Below, in pieces: positions 37,717 through 45,940 of a DNA stretch of 64,000 nt; the first letter of the stretch is position 1, and each line of letters begins with the position of its first letter. The position numbers and the translations under genes are program-made. The stretch comes from Bradyrhizobium diazoefficiens (GTDB lineage: Bacteria > Pseudomonadota > Alphaproteobacteria > Rhizobiales > Xanthobacteraceae). The stretch is from positions 4,836,001 to 4,900,000 of the forward strand of contig NZ_CP067101.1 in the NCBI RefSeq assembly GCF_016616425.1. Reading direction: 5' to 3'. The notes under the pieces were generated by a model. That model did no database searches. It had not been told where the DNA came from and saw nothing but the letters and a program-made list of their open reading frames with translations.

Positions 37717-38361
37717 TCAAGGGAGATCATGTGGCGAAGGGAATGGGCAGTCGACCGTAGCGTGCAACGGGTCCATCATCCGCGAGCCGAAAGCCATCTT
37801 CGGCGCAAGTTCCAGGTTGTCTAACGAAAAGGGCTCAAAACGAAACGTAACGTCGTGCACTCCAGCCGGAACCTCTACGGCGCGGAATAGTAGATCGGCT
37901 CGGATGATGGGCCGTGGTTTCCCGTCGACCTCCGCCACCCAACCGGGATAGTAGACGTCGTGCACCAGCAGAAGCCCGGCGGTCGTCGACGCGGTGAGGA
38001 CATCAAGACGCGCCGGCGCACCAGGTTCAGCCTCGCTTCGATCCAGTCGCTTTGCGTCGGCTCTGGACTCGCCGACCATGCTCACGCGAGGCAATGCCCG
38101 CCCAATCCGATAAATCCAGACAGGTGGGCCGGAGAGCAAGAGTTCGGCAGGAGGTGGAACCAAAAGGCCGGGCAAGTCCCGCAAAGCCGAGCCCAAAACG
38201 AGGTAAGTCAGGCCGAGCGCCCTCGCAAGCGGGCAATCATAGTTACTGAACGAAGCCGGAAACTGACGCTGCGAGACATTCCAATTCTGCTCGCCGGGCG
38301 AGACAAGACGGTCGTACAAGCTTCTCGCCGCGCGTGAACGGCGCCGGGCGGAATAAGACAT
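37717..38361 (-). pseudogene. YfhO-family membrane protein, C-terminal fragment
   Basis: The frame encodes the periplasmic C-terminal domain of a YfhO-like protein (LGLTYLVLGSALRDLPG, LLLVHDVYYPGWVAEVDGKP, EVPAGVHDVTFRFEPFSLDN). The multi-helix N-terminal glycosyltransferase-like part is absent; the first 40 residues are not homologous-looking. A 5'-truncated remnant. Confidence 0.7.
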
Positions 38362-38525
38362 TGGCCAGCGGCTGGCTCAAGTTATGAACTTATAAAGGGC
38401 CATGACATCGTCAGAGGCGATTTCCGCTTGTTGTTCAGCACAGTCCCTCGCCGGGCGGCTCGGTTCAAGCACTCGATAAGCGGACGACCTGGCGCAGGAT
38501 CGCAACGCGGCATGACAAACTTCGG

Positions 38526-38861
38526 TCAGCCGTCCTTTTTCGAAGATTTCTGTTTTCCGATTGCCGCAAGACCGCTCTTTTCGGCCTTCTCCTTGCGAGC
38601 CGACAAGATGCTCGGATGAAGCTTGGGGCGGCGGATGCGAATGCCGACGCCGACGGCGGCATCGTCGTCATCCATCAGGAATTCGACGCCCATCTCCTCC
38701 AGGCAATCCACCAGTGCCTTCAGAGTGCGATCGTGCGGAATACGGCCGCCGTTTTCAAGATGGGCAATGGTCCGCGTGGCGACCTTCGAGGCCATCGCCA
38801 GCTCGGCTTGTGAGATGCCGAGCCAGACGCGTGCGGATGCGATTTGCCGACCGTTAACCAT
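38526..38861 (-). CDS. XRE-type helix-turn-helix regulator
   Basis: 111 residues from ATG 38861; a start seven codons further out would run into the palindrome. The HTH (GISQAELAMASKVATRTIAHLENGG) is at the N-terminus. The middle (ALVDCLEEMGVEFLMDDD) resembles short chromosomal XRE regulators, and the tail is Lys-rich. It is divergent from the HNH operon, with an inverted repeat 4 bp from its start codon, so it probably represses itself and that operon. Confidence 0.85.
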   Translation of the reverse strand: MVNGRQIASARVWLGISQAELAMASKVATRTIAHLENGGRIPHDRTLKALVDCLEEMGVEFLMDDDDAAVGVGIRIRRPKLHPSILSARKEKAEKSGLAAIGKQKSSKKDG

Positions 38862-38864
38862 GAT

Positions 38865-38883
38865 TGTGCATTTCTGGTGCACA
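38865..38883. promoter_or_regulatory. Inverted repeat, probable XRE operator
   Basis: TGTGCA, a 7-bp spacer and TGCACA form a perfect repeat in the 72-bp gap between the XRE and HNH genes. Two CATATG hexamers follow at 38882 and 38893. It is placed to control both divergent genes. Confidence 0.55.
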
Positions 38884-38933
38884 TATGCATTTCATATGCT
38901 AAACCATCCCCGTCGAAATCGAACGAGGCCCCC

Positions 38934-39377
38934 ATGACGTTCCCCGATGCCGCCGGCCAGCCCTGTTGCAACCTGGGCGACCGCCAACCGTCCATCCCCG
39001 GCAAGGTCGCGCCCTCGCCCGTCGCGTACACATCCACCCAGCGCGATTCGGATTTCTACGCACGCTACATCAGCAGCGCCGCTTGGCAAACCAGCCCCGC
39101 CCGTCTCGCCGAGCTCCGGGCCGCTGGTCAACGCTGCCGACTGTGCTTCGTCTCGGGTGAGGACGTGCGGCTCGAAGTCCATCATCGCACCTACCGCAAT
39201 TTCGGCTGCGAACTTCCCGACGACCTCACCACCCTGTGTCACGACTGTCACCTAGACGTGACGTGCATCCAGCGCGCGCGCAAGTACGCGCGGTCCCCCG
39301 TCGTGCCGCCCGACTACGTGCCCGTCGCCCCGCCGCCTCCGCTGTTCGATTACCGCCCCGCTCTGGAGATCGCCTGA
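38934..39377 (+). CDS. HNH-type zinc protein (putative nuclease)
   Basis: 147 residues from ATG 38934. The HNH core reads CRLC, then LEVHHRTYRNFGCELPDDL, then LCHDCH, with the two CxxC zinc pairs and the HH catalytic-like pair in place. The rest is Pro-rich. It is the first gene of a tightly spaced operon; its stop overlaps the next start (TGATG). Whether it cuts DNA is unproven. Confidence 0.8.
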   Translation: MTFPDAAGQPCCNLGDRQPSIPGKVAPSPVAYTSTQRDSDFYARYISSAAWQTSPARLAELRAAGQRCRLCFVSGEDVRLEVHHRTYRNFGCELPDDLTTLCHDCHLDVTCIQRARKYARSPVVPPDYVPVAPPPPLFDYRPALEIA

Positions 39378-39958
39378 TGAGCATTGAGAAGATTTCCCTG
39401 CGTCTGGTCGGCGTCGGCCCCATGCTCATGCACAATTCCCGCTTGGGCGACCCGCTCGACCCTATCACTAAGGCATTGGCCGCGGTGACCTCGAAACGCC
39501 TGAAGACCGAGGCCGACCATATGAGAATTGCCGAACTGGAATTCCACGGCTCGCTCTATCTGCATCACGGCGCCCCCTGCCTGCCGCAGAAGATGATCAA
39601 GAGCGTATGCGTCGACGGCGCCACGAAGCTCAAGATGGGCGACACGACCAAGGCCGCGTTTCGCGCCGAGGGCGCCGCGCTGCTTCAGTTCGACGGCCAC
39701 AAAACCGCAGCAGAACTCTGGGCGGATGAACGTTTCCGCCATCGTGCCGTCGTCAGGATCCGCAGCCGCGGCACGCTCGCGGTGAGGACCCGCCCGATTT
39801 TCGATAACTGGAGCGCGGTGGTGCACGGCACATACCTGCCCTCGCTGCTCGATCGCGAGAACATCGTGGAATTCTTCCGCATGTCCGGCCTCTTCGGGCT
39901 CGGCGACTACACCCCCGAATACGGGCGCTTCCAGGTGCAGGAAGTTTCGCTCGAATAA
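39377..39958 (+). CDS. Unknown phage-type protein
   Basis: 193 residues; the start overlaps the HNH stop by one base. Distinct segments are VGPMLMHNSRLGDPLDP, KTEADHMRIAELEFHG and the end GLGDYTPEYGRFQV. Similar proteins of unknown role occur in phages and islands. The Gly-rich GLGDYTPEYGRF end resembles RAMP/Cas-like ferredoxin folds in style only; I do not claim that relation. Confidence 0.7.
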   Translation: MSIEKISLRLVGVGPMLMHNSRLGDPLDPITKALAAVTSKRLKTEADHMRIAELEFHGSLYLHHGAPCLPQKMIKSVCVDGATKLKMGDTTKAAFRAEGAALLQFDGHKTAAELWADERFRHRAVVRIRSRGTLAVRTRPIFDNWSAVVHGTYLPSLLDRENIVEFFRMSGLFGLGDYTPEYGRFQVQEVSLE

Positions 39959-40097
39959 GCTCCGCGTGCCGGGGCGTGGCCCGGCGAGGCATGGCAGGGC
40001 CCCCCGTGGATCTTCCGCGACGGATTCCACAAGCAAATGACGACACGAACGGTTCAACGCGCAGGCTTCGCCTTGCGCGAACGATGGAGCCTCCCCT

Positions 40098-40474
40098 TTG
40101 ATCAAGCCCCCCAACGACGGCCGAGGACATCGCGACGAGGGCAGTGATGAGCTGTGGCCCGCGGTGCTGCAATACTGGCGGAGCATCCCGGCCGAGGCGT
40201 TCGACGACACGATCAAGGCCGAGGTGACCGCATTCATGCGCGCTACGACGTCGATGATCCCGGAGTGGCGGCGAGCAATCTCCGGGGACGCTGCGACGGC
40301 AATCGCCATGGTCGCTCACTGCAAGGAGCCGACGTCGATCGGCGTCAAGAGATGCCGCTTGAGCCCCGCCTGCGCGCCAAGCTGGCGATGTCGTGGCGGG
40401 TCGCCGCCAATCTGCTGTCGTCGTCGTTGCGCCGAGCTACTCGCCGTAACCTGCGCCGCGGAGGCGAGGCGTGA
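40098..40474 (+). pseudogene. Unknown small protein, probably frameshifted
   Basis: The ATG 40098 frame reads naturally through ELWPAVLQYWRSIPAEAF and AISGDAATAIAMVAH, but from about 40345 turns Arg/Cys-rich. A second frame then reads naturally (MPLEPRLRAKLAMSWRVAAN) and stops at 40472-40474, overlapping the next GTG. This suggests one gene of about 125 residues with an indel, or two short overlapping genes. Confidence 0.45.
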
Positions 40475-40662
40475 TCGTTCAGCGCATTTCAGATTCTCAC
40501 ATATCGCGCCGGGCTTTCCGGCTTGCCTCCGCCGGGTGCCGGCCTCGAACTCGGCGTGTCATCGGCAATGCCGTCGCGCAGAACATCCGCGCCTCGGCCA
40601 TGCGCAACGATTTCGCCCGGACGGGCGAGCAGGAACGCGTCAAGGAGCAGTTCAAACCATGA
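40471..40662 (+). CDS. Short ORF with overlapping start and stop
   Basis: 63 residues, GTG start inside GTGA with the previous stop; its own stop lies in ATGA with the next gene. The start (MIVQRISDSHIS) recalls the first DxH motif of metallophosphoesterases, but nothing else of that fold follows. It is supported mainly by the double overlap. Confidence 0.4.
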   Translation: MIVQRISDSHISRRAFRLASAGCRPRTRRVIGNAVAQNIRASAMRNDFARTGEQERVKEQFKP

Positions 40663-41276
40663 CCGAGAACACAAAGTTGCCGGGGCGCAGGTGCCGGCAC
40701 GGTGGAAGTCGCCATGCTGGCGCCGGCTCGGCCCTCGCGATCACTCAGAAGCGTATCGCTGCCCACGCCGGCATCGACAACACGGCCTGGCGCATCAAGC
40801 GGCCGCCGAATCAGCCCTGGCCGTTTAAGGCTGTGCAGACTCCGCCCCTGCAATGGTGGCGGACGCTGCCCTCGGATGGATTTCGCGACGCAGAGCAACT
40901 GCTCTTGCTCAAAACGCTGGAGCGGATCCGCGTGCTCCGCGGCGGCGACGATCCCGCCGCCGCGCTGTGTGGCGATCCGGCCGCGGCTATCGGCGTCGCC
41001 TTTACCTTGATGCCAATCGAGGAGTTCACGCTGGAGGTCGACATCGCGATGACGGCGCTCTTGCGCTGCGCACTCGAGCGAAACGCGGCCGCCGCACTTG
41101 TGCTGGCGCAGATCGTCGGGCTGACGGAATTCGAACACGAGTTCGCGACGGAGCTGGCCGCGTCTTGGTACGTCCATGGCAGGCGCCATTCGGCCAATCC
41201 GCGTCAGTTCAGCGAGGCAGAGGCCGTGCTGTTGTCGGCGTTCCGGCAGCGTCACCGCGACGGAGAGAACGCATGA
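40659..41276 (+). CDS. Unknown protein of the AAA/exonuclease operon
   Basis: 205 residues from ATG 40659, with AAGGAG 12 bases upstream. It is basic at the N-terminus (RRCRHGGSRH), then helical (LLLLKTLERIRVLRGGDDP, LTEFEHEFATELAASWYVHG). No family recognised. It is coupled to both neighbours by ATGA overlaps. Confidence 0.65.
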   Translation: MTENTKLPGRRCRHGGSRHAGAGSALAITQKRIAAHAGIDNTAWRIKRPPNQPWPFKAVQTPPLQWWRTLPSDGFRDAEQLLLLKTLERIRVLRGGDDPAAALCGDPAAAIGVAFTLMPIEEFTLEVDIAMTALLRCALERNAAAALVLAQIVGLTEFEHEFATELAASWYVHGRRHSANPRQFSEAEAVLLSAFRQRHRDGENA

Positions 41277-41449
41277 AGGAGCAAATGTTTTCGGACCTGC
41301 ATCTCGGTGTGCTGCCGATCGAGGCGATCTCGATCGCCGACGGCATCGACGCCGTGATCGTGGCCGGCGATGTTTGCGAAGGCGCGGTGCCGGCCGGCAG
41401 GCAAGTGATGGGGAGTCCATCGTTCTTCTCTCGCCTCAACCAGGAGTAA
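41273..41449 (+). CDS. Metallophosphoesterase N-terminal fragment
   Basis: 58 residues, start overlapping the previous stop (ATGA). It has motif I (FSDLHL) and motif II (VIVAGDVCEGA) of calcineurin-like phosphoesterases, then ends. The later GNH and H motifs are absent, so it cannot be a working enzyme alone. It is a truncated relic kept in frame, or a small protein. Confidence 0.55.
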   Translation: MKEQMFSDLHLGVLPIEAISIADGIDAVIVAGDVCEGAVPAGRQVMGSPSFFSRLNQE

Positions 41450-41454
41450 AGTTC

Positions 41455-41868
41455 GTGAGTTCATCCATGCTGACGCGCCTATTCCCGTTCCTCGATCCCG
41501 CCCACATTACGCCGGACCTGGCGCTCCGACTCCGCGCGCTGGCCGACGATTGCGACAGCCTCGAACGCCGGCGTCCAGTCTCGCCGAACCTGCTGCAAAA
41601 GGCGCCGCTCCTGACTGACTGGGTACCGGCGGTTACGCCCGAAGGCGTGAAGTTGATCGGACGCGTTACTGGCCATCCTCGGCTCGGGGATTGCGCAGCC
41701 GCCACCACGCCCCTCTGGTTCGCCGATCCGGATGGCGCGTGGGCGCGCTCCCTGTCGCGCTTCTACCGGCTGGGTCCGCCGCTCGATCATGATGATATCC
41801 GCAGTGTCTTGCGACGGATGGCGACCGCTGGCGCTACCAGCGGCGACGGCTCGGAGGACGAGGCATGA
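41455..41868 (+). CDS. Unknown protein preceding the AAA+ ATPase
   Basis: 137 residues from GTG 41455, with AGGAG overlapping the previous gene's end. Sequence features are DPAHITPDLALRLRALADDC, VKLIGRVTGHPRLGD and LSRFYRLGPPL. I recall similar unassigned proteins in Rhizobiales but no function. The stop overlaps the ATPase start (ATGA). Confidence 0.65.
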   Translation: MSSSMLTRLFPFLDPAHITPDLALRLRALADDCDSLERRRPVSPNLLQKAPLLTDWVPAVTPEGVKLIGRVTGHPRLGDCAAATTPLWFADPDGAWARSLSRFYRLGPPLDHDDIRSVLRRMATAGATSGDGSEDEA

Positions 41869-43439
41869 GCACGACCGATGATGCCGATGATCTCGGTCTG
41901 CCGGCGCTGGCGGACGATGCGGTCTCGACCGGCGCAGCTGCGGATTCGTCGGACTGGGACGAACGTTTGAAGGATCTGCCCCGGCTGCTCCGCTACGCCA
42001 TGTTCATCACCGACAGCGCCGAGCATATCGAGCAGCGGCTGATTGCCGAGATCGACGAATTGTGTCCAAAGCTTCCCCACACCGTGGCCTGGGCCTTAGC
42101 CTCCGGCGTCGATGCGGGACTTGCGCTCGCCGCCGAGCTCGACCACCGCGCAGTCGTCCAGAACGAGCCGACTTTGCGCAGCCTTGCCGACTGCGTGCGA
42201 CTGTTGTGCCTGCCGACGCCAAGCGATCGGACCTACTTCGAGGACTACCGCAGGGTCGGGAAAGCGCTGATCCAGGCTTTTCAAGTCGCTTCGCGGCACG
42301 CTGAGGACGAGCTCTGCTGCGATCTCGAGAGCTTCGTATTCGGATGGGCGGCACTGGCGTTCTGCACCGACCTGCTGTCGAGGGCAGTTTTGGCGGCGCG
42401 GAACGCCGGCTTCCTCGGTATTCGCATGGCGGAGCACCGCGTTGCTGCGGCGGCGAGGACCGCCCGGCGCAAGGTCAAGGAGGAGGAACAGCGCAGGAGG
42501 AAGGACGAGGCTGAGGAAAAGGCCGTCGAACGCGCTGCGCAGGCTTCCAAGGCTGTCGCGGAAACCGTGCCTGACCATCATCTGGTGGTCGCTCGCCTGA
42601 GCAGCGAGGAGATGAAGAACAGTAAGCTAAAGGACATTCTTGGTCCGCTGAAGAGCGTCATCAACATGCCTCTGCCGCTGGTCGAGGTGCCGCCTCTGCA
42701 CGAAGTCCGCTCCATGCTTCTGTTCGAATTCCCTTACGCCGCGGATGTCATCGATTTCGCACTCGCGGACCTCGTTGGGCGTCTCACGGTGAGACTTCGT
42801 CCGCTCCTGCTGGTCGGCGATGCCGGGGGTGGCAAGAGCCGGTTTGCGCGGCGGCTGGGCGAGGTGCTGGGCCTCACGGTCTGGCGTACGGACGCAAGCC
42901 GAAGCGACGGCGCCGTGTTCGGCGGTACCGACCGCCGCTGGTATTCGGCCGAACCCTGCCATCCCTTCCTGGCCGTCGCGCAGGGCAAGATTGCGAACCC
43001 TCTCGTCCTTCTCGAAGAAATCGAGAAGGCCGCCACGCGCAGCGACTATGGACGGCTGTGGGACTGCCTGCTCGGCTTCTGCGAGCCGGAGACCAATGCC
43101 CGCTATCCGGATCCTGCGCTGCAGACGAACCTTGACCTCTCGCACGTCTCCTACGTCGCCACCGCCAACAGCGTCGACCCCCTGCCCTCGCCCATCCGCG
43201 ACCGGTTTCGCGTGGTGAGGTTTCCTAAGCCGACCGCCGGCGATCTCGATGCGCTCTTGCCGGCTGTAATCGCTGACCTTGCCAGCGAGCGCGGCCTCGA
43301 TGCGAGTTGGATTCCGGCGCTTGACGGTGCCGAACACATCGCCGTTGCGCGCAACTGGCGTGGCGGCTCCGTCCGACGTCTGCGCCGCATCGTTGAGGCG
43401 ATTCTGCGCCAGCGCGACGCCAATGCCACCAGAAATTGA
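41865..43439 (+). CDS. Lon-like AAA+ ATPase without protease domain
   Basis: 524 residues. Residues 1-195 are an unassigned helical domain, 197-226 a charged coiled coil, and 285-510 an AAA+ module: Walker A GDAGGGKS (318-325), Walker B VLLEEIEK (381-388, Glu in place of the usual Asp), sensor 1 YVATANS (430-436) and arginine finger in SPIRDRF (442-448). The module resembles Lon and BrxL-like ATPases, but no serine-lysine protease domain follows. It would remodel a protein or nucleoprotein partner. It overlaps the genes on both sides. Confidence 0.85.
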   Translation: MSTTDDADDLGLPALADDAVSTGAAADSSDWDERLKDLPRLLRYAMFITDSAEHIEQRLIAEIDELCPKLPHTVAWALASGVDAGLALAAELDHRAVVQNEPTLRSLADCVRLLCLPTPSDRTYFEDYRRVGKALIQAFQVASRHAEDELCCDLESFVFGWAALAFCTDLLSRAVLAARNAGFLGIRMAEHRVAAAARTARRKVKEEEQRRRKDEAEEKAVERAAQASKAVAETVPDHHLVVARLSSEEMKNSKLKDILGPLKSVINMPLPLVEVPPLHEVRSMLLFEFPYAADVIDFALADLVGRLTVRLRPLLLVGDAGGGKSRFARRLGEVLGLTVWRTDASRSDGAVFGGTDRRWYSAEPCHPFLAVAQGKIANPLVLLEEIEKAATRSDYGRLWDCLLGFCEPETNARYPDPALQTNLDLSHVSYVATANSVDPLPSPIRDRFRVVRFPKPTAGDLDALLPAVIADLASERGLDASWIPALDGAEHIAVARNWRGGSVRRLRRIVEAILRQRDANATRN

Positions 43440-44440
43440 TCGAGCTCATCAGCGTGCTAAAACCGCCAACCATCCGATTCGGGTTGCCGTGGAGGCAACC
43501 AGAGAATCCTGCAAATACAGCCGCTCCTGAAGTCCCGATCGCTCAGGAGACTTCTGCGCCACGAGATGCCGAAGCGGCCGAGACGATGGCGCGCGCACTC
43601 GAAGCGACCGGTGATTTCAAGATTCTGCGCCGCCTCGTGCCACGGCCTGTCGAACCTCGCTTCGCGACCGATCGAATTGGACTGATAATCGACCTGGAAA
43701 CGACCGGCCTCGATACCACGCGCAACGAGGTCCTCGAAATCGCCGCCGTTAAGTTCGGCTATGCTGACGATCGGATCACCTCCGTCATTGGTACCTTCCA
43801 AGGATTCCAGCAGCCGTCGGCGCCGATTGAGCCTGCGATCACCGCCCTGACCGGCATCACGAATGTGATGGTCGAGGGTCATCACATCGATGGCATAGCG
43901 CTCGAGCAATTCGTGGCGGACACACACATCGTAATCGCTCACAACGCTGCCTTCGACCGCAAAGTCGCGGAACGACACTGGCCGTTCTTCGCGAACTGTC
44001 ACTGGGCCTGTTCGGCAACTGGCATCAACTGGAAAGCCCATGGCCTCAGCGGCGCCCGCCTCGCCTACCTGCTCTCGGAATTCGGCCTGTTCCACGACGC
44101 TCACCGTGCGCTGGATGATTGTAACGCGGTCCTCGAGATTTTGGCGTTTGATCTTCCTGGCACGGAGCAATCCGGGCTTGCGGCTCTGCTCGATCGCGCG
44201 CGTCGCCCTCAGCACCGCATCTGGGCTGATGGCGCACCGTTCGCACTGAAAGAGATGCTTAAGCAGCGTGGCTATCGGTGGAACGACGGCACGGATGGGC
44301 GGCCGAAGGCCTGGTACGTAGATGCCGATGCCGTCGACGCCGAACTGGACTACCTGCGAAAGGAGATCTACCGGAGGGACGATCTGGACATCGTATGGCG
44401 TACGATAACGTCGCTCGATCGATTTTCTAGCCGGATTTAG
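43436..44440 (+). CDS. DnaQ-like DEDDh 3'-5' exonuclease
   Basis: 334 residues from TTG 43436, overlapping the ATPase stop; a GTG six codons downstream is an alternative. The exonuclease motifs are complete: Exo I DLETTG (86-91), Exo II HNAAFD (169-174), Exo III HRALDD (223-228). The C-terminal 90 residues (LKEMLKQRGYRWNDGTDGRPKAW) form an extra domain seen in some DnaQ-like proteins. It probably trims DNA or RNA ends as the effector of this operon. Confidence 0.9.
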   Translation: MIELISVLKPPTIRFGLPWRQPENPANTAAPEVPIAQETSAPRDAEAAETMARALEATGDFKILRRLVPRPVEPRFATDRIGLIIDLETTGLDTTRNEVLEIAAVKFGYADDRITSVIGTFQGFQQPSAPIEPAITALTGITNVMVEGHHIDGIALEQFVADTHIVIAHNAAFDRKVAERHWPFFANCHWACSATGINWKAHGLSGARLAYLLSEFGLFHDAHRALDDCNAVLEILAFDLPGTEQSGLAALLDRARRPQHRIWADGAPFALKEMLKQRGYRWNDGTDGRPKAWYVDADAVDAELDYLRKEIYRRDDLDIVWRTITSLDRFSSRI

Positions 44441-44475
44441 CGGCTGTACATCCTCGTTCGCGAAGACGCTGATCC

Positions 44476-44664
44476 TTAAACATAGAACTTGAACGGTTGC
44501 TTTTCTTCCCCCTTTGCCGAGCCCATGGTAAGGACGTCCCCAACCATTCGTGCAAATCGGACGGTAACAGGCAGGCCATCATTGAAGTTGCAGGAGTTGT
44601 AGTTGATCTTGGTGAGCCCCATGATGTCTGCGAGCGCCGTGCGAATATCGGGCTTTTTTGCTAC
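44476..44664 (-). pseudogene. Possible Argonaute PIWI C-terminal remnant
   Basis: The minus-strand frame ending at 44476 reads [40 protein letters not shown] and ends KQPFKFYV. The pattern LTK-x-N-x-N ... GLPVT ... A..VG..L ... F-x-Y/F-I/V is the usual last segment of prokaryotic Argonaute PIWI domains. Everything upstream (DEDX catalytic sites, MID) is missing; the neighbouring DNA reads as a SRAP gene on the other strand. The assignment is from pattern memory only. Confidence 0.45.
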
Positions 44665-44713
44665 GCATCGAAGGCCCTGATGGACGCGACGAAAAAGCGG
44701 GCAGAGAAGCTGC

Positions 44714-45209
44714 AGGCCAAGGGCGGTCGAGTTCAAGGAACTGTTCCGGATGGAGCCCGACGTGGGCACCGCCAACATCCGGAACGTGAAGAGCAAGCAC
44801 TGGACGCGCTGGCTGGGGCCGGAGCACCGCTGCGTGGTGCCGTTCAACTCGTTCAGCGAATTCAACGAGGCCGAGGGCGGCGACATCTGGTTCGCGCTCG
44901 ATGAGTCTCGGCCGCTCGCCTGTTTCCTCGGTCCGGAAGGTCAAGGAAGGCGAGACCGCCAACGACCTTTATGCATTCCTGACGACGGAGCCAAATGCCG
45001 AAGTCGGAGCCATTCACCCAAAGGCGATGCCGGTGATCCTGACGACGCCCGACGAGGTCGAGATCTGGATGACCGCGCCTGTAGAGGAAGCGCTGAAGCT
45101 GCAACGACCGCTTTCGGACGGGGCGCTGCGGATCGTCGCCCGCGGCGTGAAGGAAGATCCCCCAGAGACCGGACGTGATCAAAAGCGATGGAAGTCGGGT
45201 ACAGAATGA
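44714..45209 (+). pseudogene. SRAP/YedK-like (HMCES) protein, broken
   Basis: Segments match the SOS-response-associated peptidase family: [49 protein letters not shown], then in another frame [20 protein letters not shown] and IHPKAMPVILTT. About 20-25 bases (the AGIWT region) are missing at 44922. The N-terminus with the catalytic Cys2 is absent. These proteins protect abasic sites in DNA. Confidence 0.75.
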
Positions 45210-45604
45210 TCAGTGTCTCGAGAGCCGGCAGCATGAGATCGCCGGTCATCGTGCTCGGGCGGTTCGCGTTCAAGTTCGCGCGCAACGCGCGGGGCCGTGC
45301 GAGCAATCTTTACGAAGCGAAACTTTATCGAAGCGCAAACGCTACGCGCCGCGCCTTGCTCTGCCCGGTTCTCTGGGTTTCCCGCAACGGATCCGTGCAG
45401 ATCATGAGGGCGGCGAAGCCGTTGGCGGAGATGATGAGCTACGACGAATACGTGGATGTCGCAGACGTCTGGGACTACATACCGGGCGAGGATAGTTGTC
45501 CCTTCGAACCGAAGGCATCCGACTGGGGCTGGCTCGAAGGACGGATGGTTGCACTCGACTACTCGACCCCAGCGTGGGAGGCCGATGAACCTGCTGCCTC
45601 CTGA
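45188..45604 (+). CDS. Conserved phage/island hypothetical protein
   Basis: 138 residues (or 132 from ATG 45206). It overlaps the end of the broken SRAP frame. Natural-looking segments are VIVLGRFAFKFARNARGRAS, CPVLWVSRNGSVQIMRAA and CPFEPKASDWGWLEGRMVAL. Similar proteins occur in phage-like regions of Bradyrhizobium as far as I recall. Function unknown. Confidence 0.65.
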   Translation: MEVGYRMISVSRAGSMRSPVIVLGRFAFKFARNARGRASNLYEAKLYRSANATRRALLCPVLWVSRNGSVQIMRAAKPLAEMMSYDEYVDVADVWDYIPGEDSCPFEPKASDWGWLEGRMVALDYSTPAWEADEPAAS

Positions 45605-45715
45605 AACGCTTCGAGCATTCCGGAATTCGTTCTGATAAAGCGAAATAACGCTTGCTCCGTCGGGCAAAACAGTGGTTCATAAGGCGCTGGTCCCAGTAGG
45701 CGAGGAGCCAGCCCG

Positions 45716-45940
45716 ATGGCGAACGACGTCGACACTTCCTCGGAATTGTCCAAGATCGCGAAACTGAACGGCGACTTCCGTAGGAACTACGGCACTTTCA
45801 TCGGAGCGATTTTGTATCTCCGCACCGTGAGCGCCGCCCGCCGAAGCCCTTGGCTCTGGGCCGGTCTGATTTCGATCGCTTTTTCGACGGTCCTGAGCTG
45901 GCTGGGGCGGCACGGCTGGTCTTTGCCAGCGTTGCTTTGA
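45716..45940 (+). CDS. Possible small single-helix membrane protein
   Basis: 74 residues with GAGGAG about 13 bases before the ATG and one hydrophobic segment (LWAGLISIAFSTVLSWLG). It overlaps the 3' end of the recombinase on the other strand by 143 bp, which argues against it. Confidence 0.3.
   Translation: MANDVDTSSELSKIAKLNGDFRRNYGTFIGAILYLRTVSAARRSPWLWAGLISIAFSTVLSWLGRHGWSLPALL

Noticed and set aside
39377-39958. Reading the GLGDYTPEYGRF protein as a Cas5/Cas7-like RAMP
   Set aside because: Only a short Gly-rich end is similar in style; there is no CRISPR array or other cas gene here.
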